Positions 10,656 to 21,711 of a DNA stretch of 64,000 nt are shown one piece after another; within the stretch, counting starts at the first letter, position 1, and each line of letters starts with the position of its first letter. Below the pieces are notes generated by a model. It saw nothing but the letters and a program-made list of their open reading frames with translations, made no database searches and had not been told where the DNA came from. The translations under genes were made by a program, and so were the position numbers. Source of the stretch: Karstenula rhodostoma CBS 690.94 (taxonomy: Eukaryota > Ascomycota > Dothideomycetes > Pleosporales > Didymosphaeriaceae); the NCBI GenBank assembly GCA_010093485.1, contig MU001506.1, forward strand, positions 558,001 to 622,000, read 5' to 3'.

Positions 10656-10986
10656 ACTGGTAGAGTGAAGACGTGGAAGTGGGGCTGTTGTAGTCGGCGT
10701 TTGAATCTTGATGCCTAGGAGAAAGACGGCTCAGGACATACAAAAGTGTATCACTACAGAGCCGGTAACGTGACGTCGAAAGCGGAGTGTTGCTGCTCTA
10801 GCTGCGAATGGAAGTGCGCGTTGAGGAAGAGAGCAGACCGGGGCGCACGGACCATGCACTATTGCCCGAATCGCGGAAAGCGTGACCTCGCGTTTCCAGC
10901 CCTACACGCCCCCGCTCCGTGCCCCGTTCCGAAGATATTCCTCCCTTGCGCGTACGCTCGCCAGCTGCAACGCCCATGCACGTTCG
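10656..10986. promoter_or_regulatory. Divergent promoter region, LSM6 / ESC2-RAD60-like
   Basis: About 330 bp separate the two start codons, which point away from each other. It must hold both promoters and 5' UTRs. An in-frame ATG at 10882 could extend the right-hand protein by 35 residues. I see no TATA box I would trust. Confidence 0.5.
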
Positions 10987-12389
10987 ATGACGGACTCGAC
11001 CAACGGCGCCGCCGCGCCGCCCAAGAGGCGCGCGTTCGGCTTCAAGAAGGCAGCCTGGCAGACCGCGCCCAAGAAGGACGAGCAGGACATGTTCAGCCAT
11101 TCAAACGAGTTCCAGGACATTGTCGCCGAGCAAGCCAAGCGCAAGGAGGAGAAAAAGAAGGCCGAGGAGGCGCAAAAGCGGACGGCTGAGGAGGAGCGGC
11201 ATCGCAAGAGGCGGAAAGTCTCGGTTGAGAGCGACGAGGGAGTGCGGACAAGAAGCTCGCCCCGGGGCCACAGGGTGGCGCGTAAAGGGTGTGTGTCGCG
11301 TAGGCGTGTGGCATGCAGCAAGACTGACTGGCAGACAGGCGAAGCAAGACGCCCATGTCTCCTACACGCGACAGGTCGACCTCGGACACCCTCGCGACCC
11401 GCTACGATTCCCTCACAAAGTCATTGAGCAGCTCGGTGGGCGTCACAACCAGGTCCCAAGTCATAGATCTGGGCGAAACCGAGGATGAGGACGAGTCCCC
11501 GCGCAATCCATCTCCGAGCCCACGGGCATTGCCCATACACTCGCGGCAAGAGAGTGGACGTGAGTCCTCGGAAGAGGTCGAGGAGGTGGACAGCCCGCAC
11601 ATTGCCGCCTTCAAAGCCCAAGTACGAGCGAGAGCCTCCGCCAAATCTCCAGACACCGACCAGGCACTCGCAGCCTCATCGAGCTCACAAGCACCGACGC
11701 CTGCAGCCATCGTCCAGCTGCTCATCGAGTCGGACCTTCCAGACACCAATCCTCTGGTGGTCAAAATCAAAACGGACGCTTCTCTTGCGAAGCCTAAGGA
11801 GGCCTGGTGTGCAAGACAAGGTTTCACACCCACCCAGACGCGCGCTATCTTCATGACTTGGAAAGATCGACGAATCCTCGATTCCACCAAGATACAACGG
11901 TTGGGTATCCGCTTAGACAACGGCTTCGTCTCCGTCGAGGGTGATCCTACCATTTACGACGACGAAACACTGCCCAGAATCCACGTAACGGCATGGACAG
12001 AAGAGGCCTGGAAGGCAAAGAAGGAAGCCGATGCATTGGAGGCCGCGGCAGCCGTCGAGGCAGCAAAGATCATCGAAGAGCCCGAACCGGAGCCGGAGCC
12101 GGAGCCGGAAGTCAAGCAGATACGGTTAGTGCTCAAGGCGAAAGGCAAGGATGACTTCAAGATCAGGGTCAATCCGGTACGCACCCCCCATCCTACTCGA
12201 TTGCGAATCTGACCAGCATAACAGCACACTGAGATTGGACACATTGCATACGCATACAAGGGCGGCATGGGACTCCCGAAGGAGCAGCCCATTACGCTCA
12301 TGTTCGACGGCGATCGGCTGAAGCCCATTGACACCGTCGAGGACGCAGATGTCGATGACATGGACGTTATCGAAGTGCACTTCAAGTGA
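10987..12389 (+). CDS. ESC2/RAD60/NIP45-like protein with C-terminal SUMO-like domain
   Basis: Three exons, 10987-11288, 11339-12176 and 12225-12389, give 434 residues. The N-terminus has a short FGFKKAAWQ segment followed by a basic, Lys/Glu-rich coiled region and a bipartite-like nuclear signal (RKRRKV). The middle is acidic and Ser-rich. Before the last exon lies an EPEPEPEPE run. The C-terminal ~75 residues (IRLVLKAKGKDDFKIRVNP, then GLPKEQPITLMFDGDRL and DMDVIEVHF) form a ubiquitin/SUMO-like fold of the Rad60-SLD type. Such proteins act with SUMO and the SMC5/6 complex in genome maintenance and silencing. The second intron (48 nt, GTACGC) is clear. The first could use GTGTGT at 11289 or GTAAAG at 11282 with slightly different joins. 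The domain call is good; the exact orthologue is inferred. Confidence 0.85.
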
Positions 12390-13013
12390 ACCAGCAATTT
12401 CTTACATGACTTCGACTCTTTGCAACAACGAAATGCAACATCATAGTCACGTTGCGGAGCATTCCTAGTTCCGAAGACGCCTATCTGGTTTGGGCTACAA
12501 CGCCCTGATTTGGCTGCACATTCTACGATACCATATTTGGGCGTTTTCTAACAATTGGAGGAGCATGGCGTTGGCGGTATTTTGAGCGGGTTTATGGATA
12601 TACCGCAGCTTTGCTAGGACTTTGGAGTGTTAGTCATTGTCTCTCCGGTTCACCGGGCTTGAGCCTCTCGTGGAGCTCCCAAAGCCTTACAATTGCAATT
12701 CCTATGCAACAACCGACTGCGCTCTCGTTCGTGCGAATAATACTGCACCAGTGTCGAGATGCGATGCGACTCAAATTCCCACCTCCCAAAGGTCTCTACA
12801 TGTCCCACTAAAAGGTAGCGTCCCCAGATCCAACCTCAGCCTTAAACCCTTTTATGTCCGCGCCCAAGCTACCCCACCAAAAATTTATCGCACATCCCTC
12901 ACGCGTCACCCGCCTTCATTCCCACACTACATCCCAGTCCTTTCCACACCAGCTTTACCCACTCGATCCGCGATCCCAATTCCCACCCCGACACCCCCCA
13001 GCGCGCAGCCAAA
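12390..13013. other. Intergenic between ESC2-like gene and TRM112
   Basis: It holds the 3' UTR of the left gene and the promoter of TRM112. The DNA just before TRM112 is very C-rich on the coding strand. Open frames here are shadows of that bias. Confidence 0.45.
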
Positions 13014-13523
13014 ATGAAACTCCTCACCCTCAACTTCCTCACCTGCGCCATCAAAACGTGCAAATCCGCGCCCTCGTCCTTCCCCCTGCACCCGCGCGAC
13101 GCAAGCCTCGAAGTCATCGAAACAGACCTCAACCTGCCGTTTCTCAAAAACATCCTCCCGCGGCTCATGTGGGACGAGCTGCGCGTTATTACGTCCGAAG
13201 TACGTGCGCTTGCTCTTCCCTACACACACCACACACGCACGGATCAATGCAATGCAATGCAATGCTGACACGGACAACAGCTAGGACTCCCGGACCTGCC
13301 CCCCACGCCGCCGACGCGCGAGGACCTCGTTGTAGCCGCCGAGGACGCAGCCGTCGAGGGCGAAGAGAGCGAGGAGGAGGCGAGTCAGACGGCCAAGGAC
13401 CTGCATCGCGTGCTGCTGGAGACGACGGTGAAGGAGGGGAAGTTGGTGTGTGGGAACTGCGGGCACGAGTATAAGGTGCTGGAGGGGGTGCCGAATTTTC
13501 TGCTGCCGGGGCATTTGGTGTAG
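13014..13523 (+). CDS. TRM112: Multifunctional methyltransferase subunit TRM112
   Basis: Two exons, 13014-13199 and 13281-13523, with an 81-nt intron (GTACGT ... ACAACAG), give 142 residues. TRM112 activates and stabilises several methyltransferases acting on tRNA, rRNA and the release factor eRF1 (Trm9, Trm11, Bud23, Mtq2). The start MKLLTLNFLTC and the C-terminal zinc-knuckle half with VCGNCGHEYKVLEGVPNFLLP are diagnostic. The N-terminal Cys pair position is only partly kept (one Cys in NFLTC and one in IKTC). An acidic insert (EGEESEEEAS) lies in the middle. The coding strand is strongly C-rich in exon 1 and strongly G-rich at the end of exon 2. Confidence 0.96.
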
Positions 13524-14255
13524 GCGGGGCGGGGTCGGTCTGGGAGGGGGGAGGTGGCGAGTGGGAGGAGGGGCAGGGGCGAAGGCAATCGCGGACGTGG
13601 ACGATATGATACCCTTTTGATGCATAGACTGGAGTTACGGATCTTGGGATGAGTCCATTTGTGCTGTGGAAAGTTCAATGGGGAAATGCAGTGTATATAC
13701 TGACTTAAGCCCTGGTATGGATCCAGCACGTATATCGCACATACGATCATCCGGTCATGCTCCTGCTGATTGAAGCCTCTCACGAAACCCAACCAGCTCC
13801 CCGCTCGTTTTTCCTAGATGACCGGCCGTGTCAGCGGTACGTCCTTAGATACCGTGTCCTTCAGTCGTAGGCGTTTCTTCGTTGGACACAGAGCATCCCG
13901 TTTGCTGCGTGGCTCGACATGCGCCACATTCATCGATTGCCAGTGTAAGCGAGTGAGTCCCAAAAATTCCGTGCTGGTTGCAGCCGTGACATCTCAGAGT
14001 GGTACAATCAGCTCCCCCCGGGCGATAACCTAGAGGGCGAGTACGCACACACGCGCACTTTTGATGAGCCAGCGCGTTCCACGACATCACGAATGCGTGC
14101 CAGCTACAAAGCGAAGTGAAATGCAGGTCGTCCATATGTGGTTGGTATCTAATCCATTCGCTGCGCCAGAACGCCGCCCAATGCTCATATCGTCGGTCTA
14201 CATAGTCCCTGTCCTGCATACGACACGGCTTGTTTCTTTTCCTTGATTCTGTCCA
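13524..14255. other. Intergenic between convergent TRM112 and YTM1
   Basis: Both genes point into this 730-bp gap, so it holds two 3' UTRs and terminators. The first 50 bp are G-rich. A minus-strand frame at 13385-13792 is a shadow of TRM112. No other gene is seen. Confidence 0.45.
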
Positions 14256-15797
14256 TCACGAACCCACGGGCCTGTTGATCTGCACCCTCTTGTCCTCACC
14301 AGCACTGACAATACCTACTTCCTTGTCCCATCGCACACCAAAGACCTTCACGTCTTCTCCATGGCTGTGCGTAGGACGTCCCTTCGCACTGTCCCGATAG
14401 ATGGTATACATGCTCTCGCCGAGTTGGCCTTCGCCCTGTACCTGTGAGGGCCGTACGCTGCGCACATCCCATACCTGCACGGTGCCGTCGTGCGAGCCGG
14501 ACAGCAGGCCGTAGTCTGAGCTCGGGTCGGCGTCCAGCGAAACGACGGCGTTCTTGTGGCCTCTCAGCGTCATCACGCTGATCTGTGCAGCTGAAGCACG
14601 CGGGTCAATGAGCGTGATGTGCCGTGCTGACGTTCCTGCTGCGAGGAGGTTGAGCTTGGGTAGGGCGCCGAGGGAGAGAAGAGAGTGGCCGGTTGTTCGC
14701 GTGTCCACACATGTGGAGGTCGGTAGATCCCAAGTCTTCAGGCTGTGGTCGTGCGATGCGGAGTAGGCAACGGTAGCGTCATCGGGCTTGAAGATGACGC
14801 TCGAAACGGGCGATGTGTGACCGGAAAGTTTGGTCAGGGCACCACGCGCAGGGACCGTCTTATCGGGTTTGGACAGTTTTTGCCGCTTGTTCGCGGCCGT
14901 GTTTGAGGAGGGGAGGAGCTCCGAGGGAGGCGCGGGGTTTTCTTTCGCGTTGGAGGAGAAGAGGGATACTGTTGTGTCCGCGGAAGCAGAGAGGATGCGG
15001 TTCGAGGGCCCGTGAACGGCGAGGTTTTCGACGACCCAGCGGTGGCTGAAGAGCTCTACACTTGGTGCGATGGTGCGCGTGTCTTCATCGTACTTGTATA
15101 AGCGCACTGTGTTGTCCATGCCTGCAGCCACGATCTTCTTGTCCGAGATCCACTTTGCGCTCTTCAAACTGGTTATCCGACCGCCGTTGTTCGGTGCGTC
15201 TGATGTCGCGAGGACATTTCCTGACATGTCCCACACCCGCACCAGTCCATCGTAGCTTGCGCTCAATATGCGCTCCTGGCCGCTCTGCACGTTGCCCCCA
15301 GACCAGACGCCGGCCACCGAAGAGACAGAGAGGACATCGACGGCAGATACCCAGTCGTCGTGCTCGAAGCTTGTTACGTTGAGCGGTGGGATGAGCGCGC
15401 GCGTGTACTCGACGTCCAGTGTCGTTTCCGCGGATATACCATTGTTGGTGAGGAATTCATCGATAGTGGTTCGCAGGAATTGGCCATTGATGAGGATGTC
15501 AAAAGGTATCGGTTTGTCGTCTGGGCGGAGGAGACTGTTCACGAGCGCCGAGAGCTGGGGGCGCCGGAGAGCTAGCAGGGGTTAGCATATGAAGAGGCAT
15601 GAAGGTGAAAACTATGCGACAGCCTGGCAGCGACACAAATTGAAGATGTGGTACTGCGCATCGCATGCGCGGAAGTAATGGGGCAGAGTGCACTTACTGG
15701 TTTGTACGAGCAAAGGGCCAGGCTCTTGCTCAAGCTGTATAGACGGGTCGCGGGTGCTCAGTCGCACGGGAACTTTGACTTCTGGTTTGGAATCCAT
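14256..15797 (-). CDS. YTM1: Ribosome biogenesis WD40 protein Ytm1/WDR12
   Basis: Two exons, 15698-15797 and 14256-15571, with a 126-nt intron (GTAAGT ... GCTAG), give 471 residues. The N-terminal ~95 residues form the NLE ubiquitin-like domain (VPVRLSTRDPSIQL, PFDILINGQFLRTTIDEFL, TLDVEYTRALIPP), which in this family is gripped by the AAA ATPase Rea1/Midasin. About seven WD40 repeats follow, with clear blades ending in VRVWDMSG, LKTWDLPT and VQVWDVRS. With Nop7 and Erb1 it forms the complex that matures the 60S subunit in the nucleolus. Length and architecture match the family. The start MDSKPEVKVPV places the NLE domain at once, so I prefer it to upstream ATGs. Confidence 0.96.
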
Positions 15798-16850
15798 TGC
15801 GGCGGCGTCGTGTGAGGTGTCCGCGCCGAAGCTCTTCTCAAATTTTGGAGAACCTCGAAATTTTCCAAACAGGTTTAGCGCGGGACAGTCGGTGTCTGCA
15901 ACCACCGATCACATTGCATCGTCTCCCCCATGCCCTGTCAAATAGGTGCTCTGCAATAGCAACCTGCAGTCTGGATTATGTGTATTCCCAGAAAATGCCA
16001 TGGCCTTGGAACTGCAGCCACTCCATGTGGAAGCCACCCTCCAGGGTAAAAAAGCGTGGCGACTACCTAGGTATTTGACCTCTACAATCACAAATGCAGC
16101 ATTCTCCTCTGCAAGATCTCAGACGAACGTTCCAAGATTTCCGGATGGGCCTCTCTGCTGCCTATCTCACCGTTGCTGGACACCCTGCAATGTATCCCTG
16201 GACGGAGAGTATTCTCCACCACCTACTTCACTCCAGATGTCCTTTTACCCACTTCTTATCCATAAAAAGCGTACTGGGTGGGCGATGACTGGGTACTACA
16301 TGTGGATTCCCCAATACGAGGCTGATTTACCCATTGCGGAAGTGTCGAACGCAGCAGTTGTTACAGTTGAAATACGAATCACGTGATCTTGGTCACGCTA
16401 TTCTATGATAAGACTGGCCTACCTACTAGTCACTCACCGCTGACAGGCAAAGATGTGTAGCAATTTCCTTGCCAGTTATTGGCTAGCTGTATCCACTACA
16501 CCCGATGCGAAGCATTACACAAGCGTCAGGCACGAATAGTAGCGGAAAGCAAAAGAGATGAATAATATGAGGAATTTTCTATATTCAAAAACTCTTGCTC
16601 AGGGTTGGTGGTCAGCTTGATTGTAAAGACATGTTGTAACTGTGGGAATCCGCGAAACCCCGCACGAGGTCCGAAGCTGTCACGTGGTTGTTGAGGAATA
16701 TCCCACTTTCCAATGCATCTGAGTTAATCAATTGCGAGAACTTGACTGAGTAACTCATCAAACCTACCATATAATTCAAGCTCTTGGATTCCATTGAGGC
16801 AGCCTGATTTATCTCCTGTTCAATCCCTACGTCATTGATCCTCAACATTC
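15798..16850. other. Intergenic between YTM1 and the aldolase pseudogene
   Basis: About 1 kb with the YTM1 promoter on the left. A minus-strand frame at 16612-16848 (78 codons) abuts the pseudogene start but shows no domain or splicing. No RNA gene or clear repeat was seen. Confidence 0.45.
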
Positions 16851-17895
16851 ATGCCTCCAAAAGCCCAGCCATCTACTTTGAACAGCCAAAACCAAAGCCG
16901 GACTAACACGGGCGTCAAAGCGGAGCTATTTGAAAATGCTACAAGGATGCACGCTCAAGAACACCCTCAACGAAGGAAATATACATCTTTCGGCCTCTGG
17001 CAAACTCTACCCGGCGCGAATGTCTCACGAACATTGGCCAGAGCAGGCGTTGATTGGGTTTTGGTAGATTGCGAACATGGTAATATTGACGGTAGGTGGT
17101 TGATTGGAAGTCGGCACCTCGTACACAACGTTCATACCGTTTCATATGCTGTTATGCACGATGCTGTTCCAGCCATCGCGGCTTGCGGGGTCAGTCCTAT
17201 TGTGCGACTTCCGGATATGCAAGGGTAGATGATCAAGCGTGAGCTCTAAAAATTCAGGAGTCACCGCCACTAACAGGCACCACCAGGCGCTCTTGATGCC
17301 GAAGCCCATGGAGTAAGATCTCTCATGCCCAACGAGATTTCACAATATCAATATTGTTCAAGATTCTCATCCCACTTCTTCGAACGGCAGATGAGGCCAA
17401 AGCAATCGTATCTGCAGCCAAATTCCCACCCCTCGGGAGACGAGGCCTCGGATCACCTTTCGCGATGGAAAGCTTCAGCCCCGTCTCGACAATGACAGAG
17501 TACCTGCAGCAGGCGAATGATTCTCTGTTGACCATGATGCAGATCGAGACGCAGGAGGCGGTTGATAATATTGACAAGATTGCAGCTGTTCCGGCATTTA
17601 TCTCTTGTTCGTTGGCCCCTTTAACCTCGGAAATAACATAGGCCACCCCATCCTTAACGGTGTTATGAAGCCTGAGCTAGAACAAGCTTTGGATAAGGTA
17701 CTCGAGGCGACCCACAAGGCCGGGGAAAAAGCTGGGTTCTTCGCCAGTAGTTCTGAGCAGGCGAAAAAGTACGCAGAGAAAGGTTTCGATATGGTGTCTG
17801 CTGCATTGGACACCACGCTTTTGCAGGCTTCTTTGGCTACATCCTTGAGCATCGCGAGAGGAGTGGCACTGTCAACATCGGGTGAGAGATACTAG
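16851..17895 (+). pseudogene. Decayed HpcH/HpaI-type aldolase
   Basis: The remnant covers nearly a full HpcH/HpaI aldolase (class II, metal-dependent; cleaves 2-keto-3-deoxy acids). Kept motifs include FGLWQTLPGANVSRTLARAG, VLVDCEHGN, ACGVSPIVRLPD, PLLRTADEAKAIVSAAKFPP, GRRGLGSPFA and MMQIETQEAVDNI. It cannot be translated whole. TGG of the expected QGWMIKR is TAG at 17226-17228. A base is missing near 17593, which breaks VPGID. The next conserved Asp codons read TAT and AAC. The expected first intron, after a good donor (GTAGGT near 17092), has no AG at the expected acceptor. Two later introns keep their signals. Several changes are G-to-A type, as RIP or decay would give. A sequencing error could explain one change but not all. 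Confidence 0.8.
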
Positions 17896-18700
17896 CTGGA
17901 TACTACGACTTCTTCACTCTTTCACCCATAAAACCTGGAAGTTTCGGCAAAACAGGAATATCAATGACTACGTAAATACAAGCTCTTCGTGTTCAAGGTG
18001 AATGCACTAGTCCTCAGACCGAAAAATCAACCTAGTTTTCTCCTCATCGTTCCAAAATACGAAGCATCTTACTTCTCTGGGAATTGGAGGCCTTGCAATC
18101 ATTGCGTGCTTCTTTTTAGGACATTGGCCCGAAGATGAACGATCAGACTGAGGTTTTCTTGGAGAACGATGTTCAGGCCGAGAAGAATGTGTATCATTGA
18201 CGAAGTTTCGGGTCAGTTCCTGGGTTCGTTGTGCTGGAAAGCTTTGGTACATCAGGTCTATACTTCACGGTCGACCAGCTTAATTACGTATAGACATTTT
18301 ACCCGAGATACTCTAGCTTACAGTAAGCGTCATACAGCCTCAACATCTAAAAGTTTCGATGTCCTCAATAAGATCATTGCATGAATCCGCGATCAGTGAT
18401 CGAATACATTGCCTCCAAACGGATCAATATGCAACACAACTCTAGATCCAGTTCCGACCTAACAAAGGGCAAACCTCACGAACGGACAGTCCCGCCCCTA
18501 ACACTAGTCTAGCTCATTCCAGCTACCATCAGCCGTCACTCACTAGTGTACATACACTACTTTAGCCTTCCCCAGAAACGCCACTGGCCCATTGTCCACG
18601 CGTGTCCAAGGTAACGCGAACCCCTCTCCAATCCACTTGTGCCGCAGCAATGGCATGCCCCTACATCTCCCCCGGTCCCATCCCAAGCACCCCTAGACTC
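17896..18700. other. Intergenic between two decayed genes
   Basis: No supported gene. On the minus strand, in the overlapping stretch about 18705-18865, one frame reads VAAQFGSYVYDMAECGRDF and runs about 50 codons to a TAG. It looks protein-like but lacks a start and partners; it may be another relic. Confidence 0.35.
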
Positions 18701-18807
18701 GCCACGCAACAACAACCTCGTCAAACCACTGCATCTGCATCTCCAGGAACATTGTCTGGCAACACCTTGAGTACAAATCACGACAAAAATCTCGCCCGCA
18801 TTCTGCC

Positions 18808-19325
18808 ATGTCGTACACATATGATCCAAACTGGGCCGCGACATCTGCCAAATCCTTCCAGCAACCGGGAATCCCCCCTGACGGCTGTTACCATCCTGAC
18901 GAGAGAGAGGGGGTTGGATCCGCCCCCTGGCGAAGCAGATCCTCCTCGAGCCTATGCTGGATGATCGGACTACTCTTCCTGACACTGCACTCGCGCCCTT
19001 CGTCACGTGGGACTGGGACGATAATTGGACGGGATGGGACGCGCTGTTGGGGGGTAGATTTGGGAGGGGGGACATGGAGGCGGGTGCTGCGCCGGCGAGG
19101 TTGCGGGACTTTAGGGGGTTGCCGCGGGCGTATGTGCATTGTAGGAGTTTAGATATCTTCGCGAAGGAGGACGAGGAGTGTGTGGTGGAGTTGAGGGAGG
19201 CGGGGGTGGAGGTGGAGTGGCATCTGTACGAGGGGGTTCCGCATGGGTTTGAGCTTAGAGGGGTGGGGTCTGAGGTGTTGCAGAGGGCTTTTGAGAATAG
19301 GTGGACGGCGGTGAGGGAGATTTGA
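18808..19325 (+). pseudogene. Decayed alpha/beta-hydrolase (esterase/lipase-like), C-terminal part
   Basis: The last open piece (18954-19325) is the C-terminal third of an alpha/beta-hydrolase fold-3 esterase. It has MLDDRTTLPDTALAPF, a WTGWDALLGG segment, LPRAYVHCRSLDIFAKEDEE carrying the acid residue, and YEGVPHGFEL carrying the catalytic His. The piece before it (RERGLDPP, then AKQILLEP) is in another frame. An extra C in the C run at about 18923-18928 explains this. Another extra-C run near 18873-18878 separates an upstream fragment (LTAVTILT). The nucleophile GDSAGG elbow cannot be found intact. There are thus at least two frameshifts and a missing 5' half, so this is a dead copy. Coding strand G-rich towards the end. 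Confidence 0.8.
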
Positions 19326-19480
19326 GAGAAGCTTCCAAGGGGCAGTAGTGGATTGATGTTGCGCAATTCTTTTTGAGACGAGATAATGGGGATAAGACAG
19401 AGGTTGTATAATCCCCACTTCTTATCGTTATGACATGACATCTCACCGAACGCTATCCGACTTAAGCCTGAACCTTGTTT

Positions 19481-21284
19481 TCATGCACACCCCATCGCTT
19501 CCTGTGCCTCCAACAACTTCAAGTAAACACCTACACGTGTCAGCCGTTTCCTCTGCCGTCCACACTCATATACTTACCAGCGGCCCTCCACCCCCGATCA
19601 ATAACCTCAAAAGCTTCCTTGAAAAACTTTACAACCTCTTCCTCCCCACGGTTCCTCTGTCTCACCCTCAGATGCACAGCACAAACCTGATACGCAAAGA
19701 AGCAGCCCCACGGCGACATCTCCTCCGGTGGACGATTCGTCAGAGGGCATATGGATTCGGTGAAATTGGGAAGGTGCAGACGCTCGGTGACGAGTTTGCA
19801 GACGGCGAAGGCGCGGGATAGACGGTCGGGGGAGAAGGATGTGCTGGATACCGAGGTGCCAGCGAGGCGGAAAGTTGGGGTATAGAGGGCGACGAGAGCG
19901 CTGGGGAAGTTAGTGCGTTTGTTAAGACAAGGTTGACTTTCGCGAAGTGACCGAGAGATCAGTCTGAACAGAGAACAGGTACCTGAAAATAAATGTAATC
20001 TGGTCATAATCCGGCACGTCGACGTTTAGTGCCGCTGCGAGCATCGAGTGCAATGTCTTGTCCAGTTGTAGTCCAACATCATCCTCAAGGTCAGGGCCGT
20101 GAGCGACGTGTGCGAGGACCTGGCCGAGAAGCCGAGCAGCTTGACAAAGAAGAGCAAACTTAGACATGTGAGATGTCAACGGGGTGGACAGCGTTGCTGG
20201 GCCATCGGAAGATATGATCTGAAAAGAATGTGAGCAGAGAAGGGGTACAACAGAAGGGCAATGGCCTTACGCCATCGTCCCATGCCGCGTCGTCGGCAGG
20301 TAGGAGGTCATCGAGCGCGGGTTCGGGCGTTGCGAAAGGGCGGCCTGGGCAGCCTATGTTGACGAAGCTAATACAGACTGTTAGCATTATCGGGGCGACG
20401 ATATTGCAGCATGATATAGACCCACCGATCCAGAATGACAATCGCCCACCAAGCTCTCCTCCTCTCTTCAACCTCCACCATGGTGGTCGCTCTTCGGAAA
20501 CTGACTCCCTTGACATTGAGTCCAAGCGCATACGCATACCTGGCGCACGCACCGACAGTCAGGTAAGCAGCCGGATAGATAGCATGCCCGATTTCGTACA
20601 AAGCGAGCAGAATTCCTGCTTGTAATATAGGAACTGAAAAGACACTAGATCCCCCGAGGTGAGAATGATAACACTTCGTGACTTCGTAGAGTGGCGTGCG
20701 AACGCTCTGTGAGCTGGATGATGGGGGTGTCGTGATGAGCTTCTGTGCTAGAAAAAGCAATGCAACGTCGGGATGAGCAGAGGGAGTTTTGCGCATGAAG
20801 ATGTCATAAAAGCGTTTCTTTGATACGAACGGCATCCATGGGTGGGTTCGCGCGAAATACTTGTCGCTTGTGAGACGTACTTCGTCTACGTCTCCAATGA
20901 GATCTAGGACCTCGGTCGGGACCTTCACGGTGGCTAAGGAGACGTCGTATTGCCCATGTTGCAGGAGGCCTGGGTCCATGAAGAGCATGGTCGGGTAGTC
21001 GATGTCGGCAGACGCATTGTCAGCATCGGCAACGGGAATGTGCCACAGCTGGTCGGCTTCAGAAGCGGGACTGCGGCTGTCCGTCTCTGCATATCTGCAC
21101 TTGAGTCTCTTTCTAGACGGAGTCGGTATTGCACAATCCCGATTTCCGAACAGTCTGCAACCGCGACTTACCTGACGCAGTGCGAACACTGCGGAAGTGT
21201 TTTGTCGCACCTCCTTTTGCGAGCCTTGCAGTTAGCGCATACTTGCCGGGCGTGGCGGCCTGGCTCGCTATCAGGCGTCTGCAT
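19481..21284 (-). CDS. Zn(II)2Cys6 fungal transcription factor
   Basis: Six exons: 21172-21284, 20426-21112, 20271-20367, 19983-20218, 19578-19900 and 19481-19530, giving 501 residues. The cluster has Cys at 16, 19, 26, 33, 36 and 43 (CX2CX6CX6CX2CX6C). It is split by the first intron after CSHCVR. The middle holds the fungal-specific regulatory domain (TSDKYFARTHPWMPFVSKK, HSHLGGSSVFSVPILQAG, YAYALGLN, ERRRAWWAIVILDR). The last 50-nt exon gives VYLKLLEAQEAMGCA and joins a perfect GTAAGT donor at 19577, better than reading on to the TGA at 19540. All donors are canonical GT. It is probably a pathway regulator. The neighbouring SDR (divergent, 427 bp away) is a possible target, but that is only inference from position. 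Confidence 0.9.
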
Positions 21285-21711
21285 TGCGTGGTTCTGTTTA
21301 GGCTGCAGGGGTTGGGAGAGGTTGAGCGATGTGTGTGAAGAAGGGCGGATGTGCGAGCGGCCGCAGTTTAGCGGGACATCTGCAGGCTTTGGCGGGTTTT
21401 AAGCCGCAAAGCTGCGGCTTTCCTGCGGCCGATAACTTGCATTAGCAATCATCTATCCCACTCCCCTACCACAAAACAACCACTACACCAATGGAAGGGA
21501 TCCGGCTTTTCTCGTCCGGCTCCGCTATTACCGTAATGAAAGGATTGTGGGAAGACTTACGAAGGAGGCTTGGTATGGGTATGCGGAAAGATCGGTAGTA
21601 GCTACCTTTCGCGGAATATGCTAAAACATATATAATCGTGGAGGAACTCGCATATGTCAAAGTGCAAGTTCGTTCACCGCTCAGAGAAATCCAACCAGAT
21701 ACAACATCGAA
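21285..21711. promoter_or_regulatory. Divergent promoter region, Zn2Cys6 regulator / SDR
   Basis: The regulator on the left (minus) and the SDR on the right (plus) start 427 bp apart and head away from each other. CGGCCG-type and GC-rich palindromic stretches lie at about 21357-21432 (GCGGCCGC, GCCGCAAAGCTGCGGC). Zinc-cluster proteins often bind CGG triplets, so self-regulation is possible but not shown. Confidence 0.5.

Noticed and set aside
16612..16848. Minus-strand frame of 78 codons before the aldolase pseudogene
   Set aside because: It is short, without domain, splice partner or supporting context. It could be a relic, but I have no positive evidence.
18557..19441. Minus-strand open frame of 294 codons
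   Set aside because: It lies over the decayed hydrolase, which is supported by family motifs on the plus strand. The antisense frame is a by-product of skewed base use and has no domain.
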